A stretch of 39,032 nucleotides of DNA from Pseudomonadota bacterium (GTDB lineage Bacteria; Pseudomonadota; Alphaproteobacteria; Acetobacterales; Acetobacteraceae). The stretch spans positions 1 through 39,032 of the forward strand of contig JAKADX010000040.1 of assembly GCA_021818505.1 (NCBI GenBank). The letters are read 5' to 3'. Below are positions 17,219 through 25,965 of the stretch, one piece after another. Made by a program: the position numbers and the translations under genes. The notes beneath the pieces are model-generated. The model saw only the letters and a program-made list of their open reading frames with translations, searched no databases and was not told the DNA's origin. Within the stretch, counting starts at the first letter, position 1; every line of letters starts with the position of its first letter.

Positions 17219-17263
17219 GCCCAATGATTTCAATGACTTAACAGCACTGCCATGAAATTGGGC
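17219..17263. repeat. Imperfect inverted repeat in AT-rich gap
   Basis: GCCCAATGATTTCAATG (17219-17235) faces CATGAAATTGGGC (17251-17263) across 15 nt, about 12 pairs with small bulges. It sits in a roughly 300-bp gene-free stretch (17119-17426) of much lower GC than its surroundings. It may be a transcript-end hairpin for the SDR gene or a protein-binding site. I see no gene in the gap beyond a 16-codon frame. Confidence 0.45.
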
Positions 17264-17312
17264 AATCCGAATAATGGCAGGACTCACTAGGACTCGCACC
17301 TCATCCCCCGGG

Positions 17313-17335
17313 CTTTGCACACAGAGTTATCCACA
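17313..17335 (+). other. Paired DnaA-box-like 9-mers
   Basis: TTATCCACA at 17327-17335 is the consensus DnaA box. CTTTGCACA at 17313-17321 matches TTWTNCACA at eight of nine positions on the same strand, with starts 14 nt apart. A weaker TTGTCCACT lies at 17137-17145. All are in the AT-rich gap before uvrC. This may be a DnaA-regulated promoter or an origin element; neighbouring genes do not match an origin locus I recognise. Confidence 0.4.
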
Positions 17336-17426
17336 GCAATGGGGGATATCCGTGGTGCGTCTGCGGGCAGTCGTTAGCACAGCCGCCGGCTTGAGCGGCA
17401 GCGGCCTGCATGCCTAATCAGAGCGC

Positions 17427-19346
17427 ATGACGGAGCAGGCAACCGACCCCATCCGCGGCGTCGCGGCGATCGAGGCGGCGCTGGCGACGATGCCGCTGAC
17501 TCCCGGCGTGTATCGGATGCTCGATGCCCGGGGCGATGCGCTTTATGTGGGCAAGGCGCGGGCGCTGAAGAAGCGGGTGGCATCCTACACCCAGCCGGCA
17601 CGGCTGCCGGAGCGGCTGCGGCTGATGGTGTCGCAGACGGCGGCGATGGAGATCGTCACCACCCATACCGAGGCCGAGGCGCTGCTGCTGGAGGCCAACC
17701 TCATCAAGCGGCTGAAGCCGCGCTTCAACATCATATTGCGGGACGACAAGTCGTATCCGTGGCTGCTGCTGACCGAAGATCACCCGTTCCCGCAGATCGC
17801 CAAGCATCGCGGCGCGCGCGTCCGCCGCGGCAGCTATTATGGCCCGTTCGCCTCCGCCTGGGCGGTGAACCAGACGGTGACGGCGATGCAGCGTGTCTTT
17901 CTGCTGCGCTCCTGCGCCGACACGGTGTTCGCCAACCGCTCGCGTCCCTGCCTGCTGTTTCAGATCCGCCGCTGCTCCGCCCCCTGCGTCGGACGGATCG
18001 ACGAGGCCGCCTACGGCGAACTGGTCGCGCAGGCCAAGGCGTTCTTGTCCGGCAAGGGGGCCAGCGTGCAGCGGGCGCTGGCGGAGGAGATGGAGCAGGC
18101 GGCGGAGGCGCTGGAGTTCGAGCGCGCCGCGGCGATCCGCGACCGCATCCGGGGGCTGACGCATGTGCAGGGCAGCGGTGTCGTCAATCCCGAGAGCATC
18201 GAGGATGCCGACGTGATCGCGGCGTGGCAGGGTGCGGGGCAGACCTGCGTGCAGGTGTTCTTCATCCGCGGCGGGCGCAACAACGGCAACCGCGCTTTCT
18301 TCCCCGCGCACACGCGCGCGGAGGAGACGCCTGAGGTGCTGGCCGCCTTCATCGCCCAGTTCTACGACGACAAGCCGCCGCCGAAGCTGGTGCTGGTGAA
18401 CCATGAACTGCCCGAACGGGCCCTGATCGCCGAGGCGCTGAGCCTGAAAGCGCAGACTTTCGGTGCGAGAAGGCATGTCGAACTGGCGCACCCGAAACGC
18501 GGCGAGAAACTTGCCGTGGTCCAGCACGCCGAAACCAACGCGCGCGAGGCGCTGGAACGTAAGCTGGCGGAGAGTGCCGGGCAGGCGAAGCTGCTGGCGG
18601 CCACGGCGGAGTTGTTCGGCCTGCCGGCGCCGCCCGAGCGCATCGAGGTGTACGACAACAGCCACATCATGGGCGCCAGCCCGTACGGCGTCATGATCGT
18701 CGCCGGGCCCGAGGGGTTCCTGAAGTCCGCGTACCGGAAGTTCTCGATCCGCGGGCCGATCGCGCCGGGCGATGACTTCGCCATGATGCGCGAGGTGCTG
18801 ACGCGCCGATTTGGCCGCGCGCTGCGCGAGAACGCCGAGGCCGATGCGCCGACAACACCGGGGTCAGGCTGGGGCTGGCCGGATCTGGTGCTGATCGACG
18901 GCGGGGCGGGGCAGCTTTCGGCAGTGCGGTCGGTGCTGGCCGATCTCGGTGCGCACGACGTGCGCGTGGTGGCGATCGCGAAAGGGCCCGACCGCGACGC
19001 CGGGCGCGAGTGGTTCCACACCGAAGGTCGCGAGCCGTTCCAACTGCCGGCGCGCGACCCGGTGCTGTATTTCCTCCAGCGCCTGCGCGACGAGGCGCAC
19101 CGCTTCGCCATCACCACGCACCGCGCCGGACGGTCGAAGGCATTGGTGAGCAGCGAACTCGACGACGTGCCCGGCATCGGTCCGGCGCGCAAGCGCGCGC
19201 TGCTCAACCATTTCGGCTCGGCGCGCGGCGTGAAGGCAGCGGGGCTGGCGGACCTGGAGGCGGCGCCGGGGATTTCGAAGGCGATGGCGCGGCTCGTGTA
19301 CGCGCATTTCCATCCGGGGGCGAGGGTGGAGGGTGTCTCCGGCTGA
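17427..19346 (+). CDS. uvrC: Excinuclease ABC subunit C
   Basis: Nucleotide excision repair dual-incision nuclease, acting with UvrA and UvrB. The 639-residue protein has an N-terminal GIY-YIG domain (TPGVYRML and [17 protein letters not shown], about residues 24-55), a cysteine cluster ([18 protein letters not shown]) near 172-190, a UVR domain ([17 protein letters not shown]) near 230-247, an RNase H-like endonuclease core ([23 protein letters not shown]), and C-terminal helix-hairpin-helix motifs ([18 protein letters not shown]). Length is typical. The start is ATG 17427 with only a weak Shine-Dalgarno. DnaA-box-like sites lie upstream. Confidence 0.97.
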   Translation: MTEQATDPIRGVAAIEAALATMPLTPGVYRMLDARGDALYVGKARALKKRVASYTQPARLPERLRLMVSQTAAMEIVTTHTEAEALLLEANLIKRLKPRFNIILRDDKSYPWLLLTEDHPFPQIAKHRGARVRRGSYYGPFASAWAVNQTVTAMQRVFLLRSCADTVFANRSRPCLLFQIRRCSAPCVGRIDEAAYGELVAQAKAFLSGKGASVQRALAEEMEQAAEALEFERAAAIRDRIRGLTHVQGSGVVNPESIEDADVIAAWQGAGQTCVQVFFIRGGRNNGNRAFFPAHTRAEETPEVLAAFIAQFYDDKPPPKLVLVNHELPERALIAEALSLKAQTFGARRHVELAHPKRGEKLAVVQHAETNAREALERKLAESAGQAKLLAATAELFGLPAPPERIEVYDNSHIMGASPYGVMIVAGPEGFLKSAYRKFSIRGPIAPGDDFAMMREVLTRRFGRALRENAEADAPTTPGSGWGWPDLVLIDGGAGQLSAVRSVLADLGAHDVRVVAIAKGPDRDAGREWFHTEGREPFQLPARDPVLYFLQRLRDEAHRFAITTHRAGRSKALVSSELDDVPGIGPARKRALLNHFGSARGVKAAGLADLEAAPGISKAMARLVYAHFHPGARVEGVSG

Positions 19347-19394
19347 CGGCAGCACCCCGGTGCCGACGGCCGTCATGGACGGGAGCCAGGGGCG

Positions 19395-20891
19395 ATGCGC
19401 GCCGACGAATACTTGCAGCACGACGCGACTGGCCTCGCCGACCTCGTCGCGCGGCGCGAGGTGTCCGCCGCGGAACTGCTCGCCGCCGCGCTGGCCCGGG
19501 CCGAGGAGGTCGAGCCGCGGCTGAACGCGATTGCCGTGCGGATGGATGCGATCGCCCAGGCACGCGCGCGGGAGGGGCTCACCGGTCCGTTTGCCGGCGT
19601 GCCGTTCCTGCTCAAGGACATCCAGCAGGACTATGCCGGCCAGCCCACCACCGCCGGCTGCGCGCCGCTGCTGAAGGTTCACGCCACCGCGCACAGCAGC
19701 TTCACGCAACGCTGCCTCGATGCCGGGCTGGTGATCTTCGGCAGGACCGCGACGCCGGAACTCGGGCTGAAGGCCGTCACGGAGCCGCTGGTGCGAGCGC
19801 CGACGCGCAACCCCTGGTCCCCGGACCGCTCGCCGGGCGGCTCCTCCGGCGGGGCCGCCGCGGCCGTGGCGGCGGGGATCGTGCCGATGGCCGGGGCCGC
19901 CGACGGCGGCGGGTCGATCCGCATTCCCGCCGGCTGGTGCGGCCTGCTCGGCCTCAAGCCCAGCCGCGGGCGCGTCCCGGCCGGCCCGGACTGCGCCGAG
20001 GTGTGGGAGGGCGCGAGCAGCGACGGCGTGCTGTCGCACAGCGTACGTGACACCGCGCGGATGCTGGACGCGATCGCCGGGCCCGCCGAGGGCGACCCGT
20101 TCGCGATCGCGCCGCCGGAGCGGCCGTTTGCCGAGGAGATCGAACGCCCGCCCGACCCATTGCGGATCGGGTTCTCCACTGCCTCCCCGATCGGCAGCCC
20201 GGTCCATACGCAGGCGGTGGCGGCGGTGGCGCAGGCGGCGCGGCTGCTGGATGGGTTGGGCCACGCGGTCGAACCGGCGGCGCCGGAGATCGATGGTGCC
20301 GCGCTCGCGCGCTGCTACCTCACGCTCTATCTCGGCCAGGTCGCCGCGGACGTGGCGGCGATCCGGGCGCGCACCGGGGCGCGAGCGTCGGCATTCGAAC
20401 TGGAGACGCAGTTGCTGGCGCGGCTTGGGCGGGTGCTGAGTGCGGGCGAATACGTGGCGGCGCGGCGGGAGTGGAACACGTTTGGCCGCGCGCTCGGCCG
20501 GTTTCATGCGCGTTATGACCTCTGGCTGCTGCCGACTGCGGCCGGGCCGCCGCCGCGCATCGGCGAACTCGCCCTGCCGCCCCTGCAGCGCGCGGCGCTG
20601 GCGGCGTCGTGCTACCTGCCGGTCGGCCGGGCGATGCTGGCAGCGGGCGTGGTCGAGACGGTGGCGCGCGATGCCTTCGCCCGCACGCCGTTTACGCAGA
20701 TCGCCAACCTGACCGGCACGCCGGCAATCTCGGTGCCGCTGCACTGGGCGGCGCGGGAACCTGGGGAGCCGACGCTGCCGTTCGGCGTGCAGTTTGTTGC
20801 CCGATTCGGGCAGGAGGCGACGCTGCTGCGGCTGGCGGCACAGTTGGAGCAGGCCGTGCCGTGGCGGCAGCGTCGCGCCGCGATGGGGTGA
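19395..20891 (+). CDS. Amidase signature family hydrolase
   Basis: 498-residue serine amidase. Catalytic triad elements are visible: Lys74 in FLLKDI, the GGSSGG loop at residues 148-153 with the cis-serine, and the nucleophile Ser174 in ADGGGSIRIPAG. The N-terminus (LADLVARREVSAAELLAAAL) is typical. Such enzymes hydrolyse amides ranging from 6-aminohexanoate cyclic dimer and aryl amides to Gln-tRNA. The AxDGGGSIRIPA form and absence of gatC/gatB nearby argue against GatA. Substrate unknown. ATG 19395 follows CAGGGGCG. The gene starts 48 nt after uvrC, so cotranscription is possible. It converges with the small membrane protein gene with no gap. Confidence 0.85.
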   Translation: MRADEYLQHDATGLADLVARREVSAAELLAAALARAEEVEPRLNAIAVRMDAIAQARAREGLTGPFAGVPFLLKDIQQDYAGQPTTAGCAPLLKVHATAHSSFTQRCLDAGLVIFGRTATPELGLKAVTEPLVRAPTRNPWSPDRSPGGSSGGAAAAVAAGIVPMAGAADGGGSIRIPAGWCGLLGLKPSRGRVPAGPDCAEVWEGASSDGVLSHSVRDTARMLDAIAGPAEGDPFAIAPPERPFAEEIERPPDPLRIGFSTASPIGSPVHTQAVAAVAQAARLLDGLGHAVEPAAPEIDGAALARCYLTLYLGQVAADVAAIRARTGARASAFELETQLLARLGRVLSAGEYVAARREWNTFGRALGRFHARYDLWLLPTAAGPPPRIGELALPPLQRAALAASCYLPVGRAMLAAGVVETVARDAFARTPFTQIANLTGTPAISVPLHWAAREPGEPTLPFGVQFVARFGQEATLLRLAAQLEQAVPWRQRRAAMG

Positions 20892-21275
20892 TCAGCGCAC
20901 CCGGCCGGTCAGGCGGCCGAGCAGGAAGGCGCCGATCCCGACCGCGCCAAGTTCGGCGGCGAACCAGCGCGGCTGCAACACCGGCGCGAGCAGTCCGTGC
21001 AGCGACAGCGGGGCGGCCGAGTCGGCCTGTGCCCAGCAATCCGCCGTGCCGAGCAGGCAGGGAGAAGCAGCGCCGCTGCCGGTCAGCCGCGTGCCGAACG
21101 GCAGCAGACTACCGCCGAGCGCGGCCAGGAAATCCAGCACCGCCGCCAGCCCGCGTTGCGCCGCCGCTGCGGCCTGCAGCGCGGTCTCGACGCCCTGGGG
21201 CACGGCCGCAGCGAGCGCGGCCAGAGCCGCCAACGTGAGCAGGCCGGTGGCGAGCCACGAGAGCATGCGCGGCAT
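20892..21275 (-). CDS. Small membrane protein of unknown function
   Basis: 127-residue product with an N-terminal hydrophobic helix (LSWLATGLLTLAALAALAAAV, about residues 4-24) and a C-terminal one (FAAELGAVGIGAFLLGRLTG, about 105-124). Between them is an extracytoplasmic stretch of about 80 residues containing two cysteines (CLLGTADC) that could form a disulfide. I do not recognise the family. Start: ATG at 21275 has GGAG six nucleotides upstream; in-frame ATGs at 21290 and 21332 lack such a site. The stop is immediately next to the convergent amidase stop. AT-rich DNA with direct repeats lies upstream. Confidence 0.6.
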   Translation of the reverse strand: MPRMLSWLATGLLTLAALAALAAAVPQGVETALQAAAAAQRGLAAVLDFLAALGGSLLPFGTRLTGSGAASPCLLGTADCWAQADSAAPLSLHGLLAPVLQPRWFAAELGAVGIGAFLLGRLTGRVR

Positions 21276-21323
21276 GTGCGACTCCGGCATGAATGCGAAG
21301 TGTAACGTAACGGTGTTTCCGAT

Positions 21324-21348
21324 CAAATGCAATGTAAAAACAAATGCA
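21324..21348. repeat. Direct repeat in an AT-rich intergenic island
   Basis: CAAATGCA occurs at 21324-21331 and 21341-21348 (17-bp period), next to GTAACGTAACG at 21302-21312. It lies between the divergent membrane protein gene and rpsD. Two helical-phase-shifted copies could be a regulator site; no regulator can be named. Confidence 0.35.
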
Positions 21349-21388
21349 TGTCAGCCATTCGCCGGACAGGGGTGCGGCCGGCGCGGTT

Positions 21389-21417
21389 TGACACCGAGCG
21401 CTGGCGCCGCTAGAGGC
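21389..21417 (+). promoter_or_regulatory. Promoter of rpsD
   Basis: TTGACA (21389-21394), 17-nt spacer, TAGAGG (21412-21417). The -35 is perfect and the spacing ideal. The -10 resembles the TAGATA hexamers upstream of the cobalamin riboswitch and the putative rRNA operon. The predicted transcript starts near 21423, giving a leader of roughly 115 nt. Confidence 0.6.
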
Positions 21418-21439
21418 GCCGGATTGCCGGGAACGCGGA

Positions 21440-21484
21440 CAGGCCCCGAGGGCCTGCGCCCGCCCGCGCGGCGTGCGCGCGGGC
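21440..21484 (+). promoter_or_regulatory. Two strong hairpins in the rpsD leader
   Basis: CAGGCCC/GGGCCTG (21440-21456, 7 bp, 3-nt loop) and GCCCGCGCG/CGCGCGGGC (21462-21484, 9 bp, 5-nt loop) are both perfect and lie in the predicted 5' untranslated region of rpsD. S4 is a known translational autoregulator in other bacteria, so an S4-binding leader is possible. No U-run follows, which argues against an attenuator. Confidence 0.45.
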
Positions 21485-21536
21485 CTACCGGTGCAACAGG
21501 CCACAATGCTGGCACCAGAAGAAAGGCCCTCGCGCC

Positions 21537-22154
21537 ATGACCAAGCGCGTCGAAAGCAAGTACAAGATCAACCGCCGCCTCGGGGTCAACCTGTGGGGCC
21601 GGCCGAAATCGCCGCTCGCCAAGCGCGACTACGGCCCCGGCCAGCACGGCCAGCGCCGCAAGGGCAAGCCGACCGATTTCGGCGTGCAGTTGATGGCCAA
21701 GCAGAAGCTCAAGGGCTATTACGGCAACATCGGCGAAAAGCAGTTCCGCAAGTATTATTTCGAGGCGGTGCGCCGCAAGGGCGACACCTCGGAGAACCTG
21801 GTCGAGTTGCTGGAGCGGCGGCTGGACGCGGTGGTGTACCGCATGAAGTTCGCCATGACGCCATTCGCCTCGCGCCAGTTCGTCAACCACGGCCATGTGC
21901 TGGTGAACGGCAAGCGGGTGAACATCCCGAGCTATCAGGTGCGCGACAACGACGTGGTCGAAGTGCGCGAAAAGTCCAAGCAGCTTGCCGTGGTGCTGGA
22001 CGCGGCTCAGAACGGCGAGCGGGACGTGCCGGAATATCTGGAGGTCGATCATCGCGCCATGAAGGGCCGATTCGTCCGCCCGCCGAAGCTGTCGGACGTG
22101 CCGTTCCCGGTGCAGATGGAGCCGAACCTCGTCGTCGAGTTCTATTCGCGCTGA
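21537..22154 (+). CDS. rpsD: 30S ribosomal protein S4
   Basis: Primary 16S rRNA-binding protein that nucleates assembly of the 30S body. The 205-residue length is standard. It has an N-terminal S4 domain and the S4 RNA-binding module [19 protein letters not shown] ... [25 protein letters not shown] (about residues 90-135). The beginning, [20 protein letters not shown], is the alphaproteobacterial form. A Shine-Dalgarno AGAAAGG lies upstream of ATG 21537. It is a stand-alone gene rather than part of the alpha operon, with its own promoter and leader. The asparaginase follows after 16 nt. Confidence 0.98.
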   Translation: MTKRVESKYKINRRLGVNLWGRPKSPLAKRDYGPGQHGQRRKGKPTDFGVQLMAKQKLKGYYGNIGEKQFRKYYFEAVRRKGDTSENLVELLERRLDAVVYRMKFAMTPFASRQFVNHGHVLVNGKRVNIPSYQVRDNDVVEVREKSKQLAVVLDAAQNGERDVPEYLEVDHRAMKGRFVRPPKLSDVPFPVQMEPNLVVEFYSR

Positions 22155-22170
22155 GGTTGGACTCGCAGGG

Positions 22171-23139
22171 ATGAACCCGGTCCTGGTCGAGGTGACGCGG
22201 GGCGGACGAGCCGAATCCGCGCATCGTGGCGCCTTCGCGGTCGTCGATGGCGGCGGCCGTGTCGTCCGACAGGCCGGCGACATCGACGAGGCGGTATTCC
22301 CGCGTTCCGCAGTGAAGGCGTTGCAGGCCCTGCCGCTGGTGGCGAGCGGGGCGGCCGACCTGCTCGGCCTGACCGATGCGGAGATCGCGCTGGCCTGTGC
22401 GTCGCATAGCGGCGAGCCGGAGCATGTCGCGACGGCGCGGGCGATGCTGGCGAAGGCCGGGCGCAACGAATCCTGCCTGGAATGCGGCGCGCACTGGCCG
22501 TACGACGCGCGCGCCGCGCGGGCGCTGGCGGCGTTGGGCGGGCAGGCGGGTCCGCTGCACAACAACTGCTCGGGCAAGCATGCCGGCTTCATCTGCCTGG
22601 CCTGCGCGAGCGGCGAGGACCCGGCGGGCTATGTGCATCCCGAGCACCCGACGATGCGACGCGTGACGGAATCGCTGGCGGAGATGACCGGCACGATTCT
22701 CGACGCGCGCAATCGCGGCACGGACGGTTGCTCCATCCCGACCTATGCGATCCCGCTGCGCGCGCTGGCGATGGCGTTTGCGCGGTTCGGCACGGCCGAG
22801 GGGGCCGCGGCGCGCATCCGCCGCGCGGTCGCGGCAAATCCCTTCATGGTCGGCGGCAGCGACCGGTTCGACACGGTGCTGATGACGGCCCTCGGCGCGC
22901 GCGCCTTCTCCAAGGGCGGCGCGGAGGGCGTGCATTGCGTGGCGTTGCCCGAACGCGGCCTGGGCATCGCGATCAAATGCGATGACGGTGCCGGTCGGGC
23001 GGCCGATCTGGTGTGCGCGACGCTGGTTGCGCAACTGCTCGACGCGGAGGTGCCGGAGGCGCTGCTGCGGCCGGAGCTGTCCAACTGGAACGGCATCGTG
23101 GTCGGCGGGCTGCGCGCTGCGGGACCGCTCGCCGCATGA
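22171..23139 (+). CDS. L-asparaginase, Rhizobium etli (ReAV) type
   Basis: Hydrolyses L-asparagine to aspartate and ammonia. The 322-residue protein belongs to the class related to R. etli AnsA and unrelated to E. coli asparaginases. Key residues match the ReAV active site with a constant offset of two: S46-x2-K49 (RSAVKAL), C133/K136 (NNCSGKHAGF), D185 and C187 (GTDGCSIP). In ReAV the equivalents S48, K51, C135, K138, D187 and C189 form two serine-lysine tandems and a zinc site, as I recall the published structure. ATG 22171 has GCAGGG upstream. The stop overlaps the prfC start (ATGA). Confidence 0.88.
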   Translation: MNPVLVEVTRGGRAESAHRGAFAVVDGGGRVVRQAGDIDEAVFPRSAVKALQALPLVASGAADLLGLTDAEIALACASHSGEPEHVATARAMLAKAGRNESCLECGAHWPYDARAARALAALGGQAGPLHNNCSGKHAGFICLACASGEDPAGYVHPEHPTMRRVTESLAEMTGTILDARNRGTDGCSIPTYAIPLRALAMAFARFGTAEGAAARIRRAVAANPFMVGGSDRFDTVLMTALGARAFSKGGAEGVHCVALPERGLGIAIKCDDGAGRAADLVCATLVAQLLDAEVPEALLRPELSNWNGIVVGGLRAAGPLAA

Positions 23140-24674
23140 GCGATGCCGTCGCCGAGATCGCCCGCCGCCGCACCTTCGCGATCATCTCCCACCCCGACGC
23201 GGGCAAGACCACGCTGACCGAGCGGTTGCTGCGCGCGGGTGGCGCGATCCAGCTTGCCGGCAACGTCCGCGCCAAGGGCGAGCGGCGCCGCACACGCTCG
23301 GACTGGATGGCGATCGAGCGCGAGCGCGGCATCTCCGTCGTCACTTCGGTGATGACGTTCGAGCACGCCGGCTGCGTGTTCAACCTGCTCGACACGCCCG
23401 GCCACGAGGATTTCTCCGAGGACACGTATCGCACCCTGACCGCCGTGGATGCGGCGGTGATGGTGATCGACGCGGCGAAAGGCATCGAGAGCCGCACGCG
23501 CAAGCTGTTCGAAATCTGCCGGCTGCGCGACATCCCGATCCTGACCTTCATCAACAAGATGGACCGTGAGAGCCGCGATCCGTTCGAACTGCTCGACGAA
23601 ATATCGGAGACGCTGGCGCTGGACACTGCGCCGGTGACGTGGCCGGTCGGGCGTGCGGCGACGTTCTGCGGCACCTACGACCTGCGGCAGCGCGAATATC
23701 GTCTCACCGAGGAGGTGCCGCAGTCGGATGCGCGCATGGCGGCACTGGGCGAGGAGATCGACCTGGTGCGTGCGGCGCTGCCGGAATTCTCGGTGGCCGA
23801 ATTCCAGGCCGGGCATCTGACGCCGGTGTTCTTCGGCAGTGCCATCAAGGAGATCGGCGTTTCCGATCTGCTCGACGGGCTGGCGGAGTTCGGGCCGCGC
23901 CCGCGCGCGCAGCCGGCCGACACGCGAGTCGTCCAGGCGCAGGAGGCGGCACTGACGGCGCTGGTGTTCAAGATCCAGGCGAACATGGACCCCAACCACC
24001 GCGACCGCATCGCCTTCGCGCGCGTGTGCTCGGGGCGGCTGGCGCGCGGGATGCGGCTGAAGCAGGTGCGGACGGGCAAGCTGATCCCGCTGCATGCGCC
24101 GCAGTTCTTCTTCGCCCGCGACCGCGCGCTGGCCGAAGAAGCGTTCGCCGGTGACGTGGTCGGCATTCCCAACCATGGCACGCTGCGCATCGGCGATACG
24201 CTGAGCGAGCAGGAGGATTTGAACTTCGTCGGCGTGCCGTATTTCGCGCCGGAGATTCTCCGCCGCGTGCGGCTCGATGACGCGATGAAGGCGAAGAAGC
24301 TGCGGCAGGCCTTGCAGGAACTGGCCGAGGAAGGGGTGGTGCAGTTGTTCCGCCCCCTCGACGGTGCGCCGCCGCTTGTCGGCGTGGTCGGGACTTTGCA
24401 GCTCGACGTGCTGCAGGCGCGGCTGGCCGCGGAATACGGCGTCGCGATCGGCTACGAGACACCGCCATTCGCGCTCGCGCGCTGGGTGTCGGGTGAGCGC
24501 GCGACGCTGGCCAAATTCGTCGCCGAGCAGCGCGGCGCGATTGCCGAGGATGTCGATGGCGATCCGGTGTTCCTCGCCTCGTCGGCGTTCATGATGCGGC
24601 GGACGACGGATCTGCATCCGTCGCTGACCTTCCGCGACATCAAGGATTTCCGGGCGGCGAAGACGGCGGCCTGA
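23136..24674 (+). CDS. prfC: Peptide chain release factor 3
   Basis: Translational GTPase that recycles RF1/RF2 after peptide release. The 512-residue product has G1 SHPDAGKTT (residues 18-26), the switch region with GISVVTSVMTFE, G3 DTPGHEDFSEDTYRTL, G4 NKMDRES, G5 GSAIKEIG, and the RF3 C-terminal domain; it lacks EF-G domain IV. Start: ATG 23136 overlaps the asparaginase stop as ATGA and gives MSDAVAEIARRRTFAIISHPDAG. Length is slightly under the E. coli 529 residues. It ends at a hairpin facing the aromatic operon. Confidence 0.96.
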   Translation: MSDAVAEIARRRTFAIISHPDAGKTTLTERLLRAGGAIQLAGNVRAKGERRRTRSDWMAIERERGISVVTSVMTFEHAGCVFNLLDTPGHEDFSEDTYRTLTAVDAAVMVIDAAKGIESRTRKLFEICRLRDIPILTFINKMDRESRDPFELLDEISETLALDTAPVTWPVGRAATFCGTYDLRQREYRLTEEVPQSDARMAALGEEIDLVRAALPEFSVAEFQAGHLTPVFFGSAIKEIGVSDLLDGLAEFGPRPRAQPADTRVVQAQEAALTALVFKIQANMDPNHRDRIAFARVCSGRLARGMRLKQVRTGKLIPLHAPQFFFARDRALAEEAFAGDVVGIPNHGTLRIGDTLSEQEDLNFVGVPYFAPEILRRVRLDDAMKAKKLRQALQELAEEGVVQLFRPLDGAPPLVGVVGTLQLDVLQARLAAEYGVAIGYETPPFALARWVSGERATLAKFVAEQRGAIAEDVDGDPVFLASSAFMMRRTTDLHPSLTFRDIKDFRAAKTAA

Positions 24675-24697
24675 CGGCGGCAGCGCCCTCACCCCGG

Positions 24698-24721
24698 CCC
24701 TCTCCCGCGAGCGGGAGAGGG
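24698..24721. terminator. Bidirectional hairpin between prfC and the aromatic operon
   Basis: CCCTCTCCC and GGGAGAGGG (stem 24698-24706 and 24713-24721, loop GCGAGC) in the 59-bp gap between two converging genes. The surrounding sequence (CCCTCACCCCGGCCCTCTCCCGC) is of the kind that recurs between genes in many proteobacteria. No U-run, so termination is plausible rather than certain. Confidence 0.5.
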
Positions 24722-24733
24722 AGAGGCGAGGGG

Positions 24734-25942
24734 TCAGCCCACCAGCTTGCAGCCGCCGTCCTGCATGGGCCGCCATGCCTGATCGGGCGGCAAGACCGAC
24801 ACCGTCTTGAAGAAATCCCAGTCGCCCTTGCTCTCCTCGGGCGTTTTCGCCTGCATCAGCAGCACCGGATGCAGCGCGCGGCCATCGGCGCGGATCGTGG
24901 TCGTGCCGAACAGCGGGTCCTGCACCGGGGCGCGCTTCATCGCCGCCACTACCGCGCCACCGTCGTCGGATTTGCCACCGAGGCCAGCGATCGTGCGAAG
25001 ATAGACCAGGGTTGCGGAATAGCAGCCGGCCTGCATGTCGTTGGGCATGTTGTGACGCGGATGTTCCGCCTGGAAGCGGCGCGCGAAGGCGCGGCAGGGA
25101 TCGTCGTGGTCCCAGTAGAACGGTGTCACGATCAGGATGCCGCCCATCGCGGCAAGGCCGAGGGCGTGCGGGGCGTTGATGTTCACCACCGGTCCGGCCA
25201 TGCGCATCGTCCGCGCCAGACCGAACTCCTTGGCCTGCTTGAGGGTATTGGTGTTGTCGCCACCGGCATTGGCGAGGCCGAGCACATCCGCCCCGCTGGA
25301 TTGCGCCTGCACGAGATATTGCGAGAAATCCGCGGTGCCCAGCGGATGCCGTACTTGCCCGATCACCTCGCCGCCGGCGGCGCGCACCGCCTCGGCCATG
25401 CTGCTTTCCAGCACATGCCCGAAAGCATAGTCGGCGGTGAGGAAGAACCATTTCTTGCCGCCCTGCTTCACGACGGCGCGGCCGAGCGCGTGCCCGGCTT
25501 CCCAGGTGTCGTAGGTCCAATGCACGAAGGTGGGCGTGCAGGCCTTGCCGGTCAGCGCGTCGGTGCCGGCGCCGGAGCCGATCATGACACGGTTCTTCTC
25601 GCGCACGATTTCCGCGACCGCCAGTGCGACGGCCGAGTTCGGCACGTCAAGGATCATGTCCACGCCCTCGATGTCGATCCAGCGCCGCGCGATCGCGGCA
25701 CCGAGGTCGGGTTTGTTCTGATGATCCGCCGATAGGATTTCGACCGCGCGCCCGCCGGGCAGCGCGCCGAAATCGGCGACCGCGAATTTTGCCGCGATGA
25801 CCGAGCCGATGCCCTGGTAGTCGGCATAGACGCCCGACATGTCGTTGAGCACGCCGATGCGCAGCGGTGGGGCATCCGCCCGTGCGCGCCCTGCGAACGC
25901 CGCGGACGCGGCAAGGCCAGCCAGCAGTGTCCTACGATACAT
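24734..25942 (-). CDS. ABC transporter substrate-binding protein, Leu/Ile/Val-type
   Basis: 402-residue periplasmic binding protein of the LivK-like (Peripla_BP_6) family. The signal peptide is MYRRTLLAGLAASAAFAGRARA, followed by PPLRIGVLNDMSGVYADYQG, the family's opening strand and ligand loop, then KWFFLTADYAFGHVLE and VNINAPHALGLAAMGG. Such proteins capture amino acids, amides or aromatic acids for an ABC importer. Permease and ATPase genes are not in the window. Position as last gene of the ligase-thioesterase-thiolase operon, 23 nt after the thiolase, suggests an aromatic carboxylate ligand. ATG 25942 has AGGGGGAA upstream. Confidence 0.87.
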   Translation of the reverse strand: MYRRTLLAGLAASAAFAGRARADAPPLRIGVLNDMSGVYADYQGIGSVIAAKFAVADFGALPGGRAVEILSADHQNKPDLGAAIARRWIDIEGVDMILDVPNSAVALAVAEIVREKNRVMIGSGAGTDALTGKACTPTFVHWTYDTWEAGHALGRAVVKQGGKKWFFLTADYAFGHVLESSMAEAVRAAGGEVIGQVRHPLGTADFSQYLVQAQSSGADVLGLANAGGDNTNTLKQAKEFGLARTMRMAGPVVNINAPHALGLAAMGGILIVTPFYWDHDDPCRAFARRFQAEHPRHNMPNDMQAGCYSATLVYLRTIAGLGGKSDDGGAVVAAMKRAPVQDPLFGTTTIRADGRALHPVLLMQAKTPEESKGDWDFFKTVSVLPPDQAWRPMQDGGCKLVG

Positions 25943-25965
25943 TGACGATTCCCCCTGTTGTTGTC

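Noticed and set aside
19395-20891. GatA subunit of Glu-tRNA amidotransferase
   Set aside because: No gatB or gatC nearby, and the ADGGGSIRIPA motif and C-terminal half fit general amidases better.
24660-24740. CRISPR or repeat array at the CCCTCTCCC hairpin
   Set aside because: Only one inverted repeat unit is present, with no spaced direct repeats.
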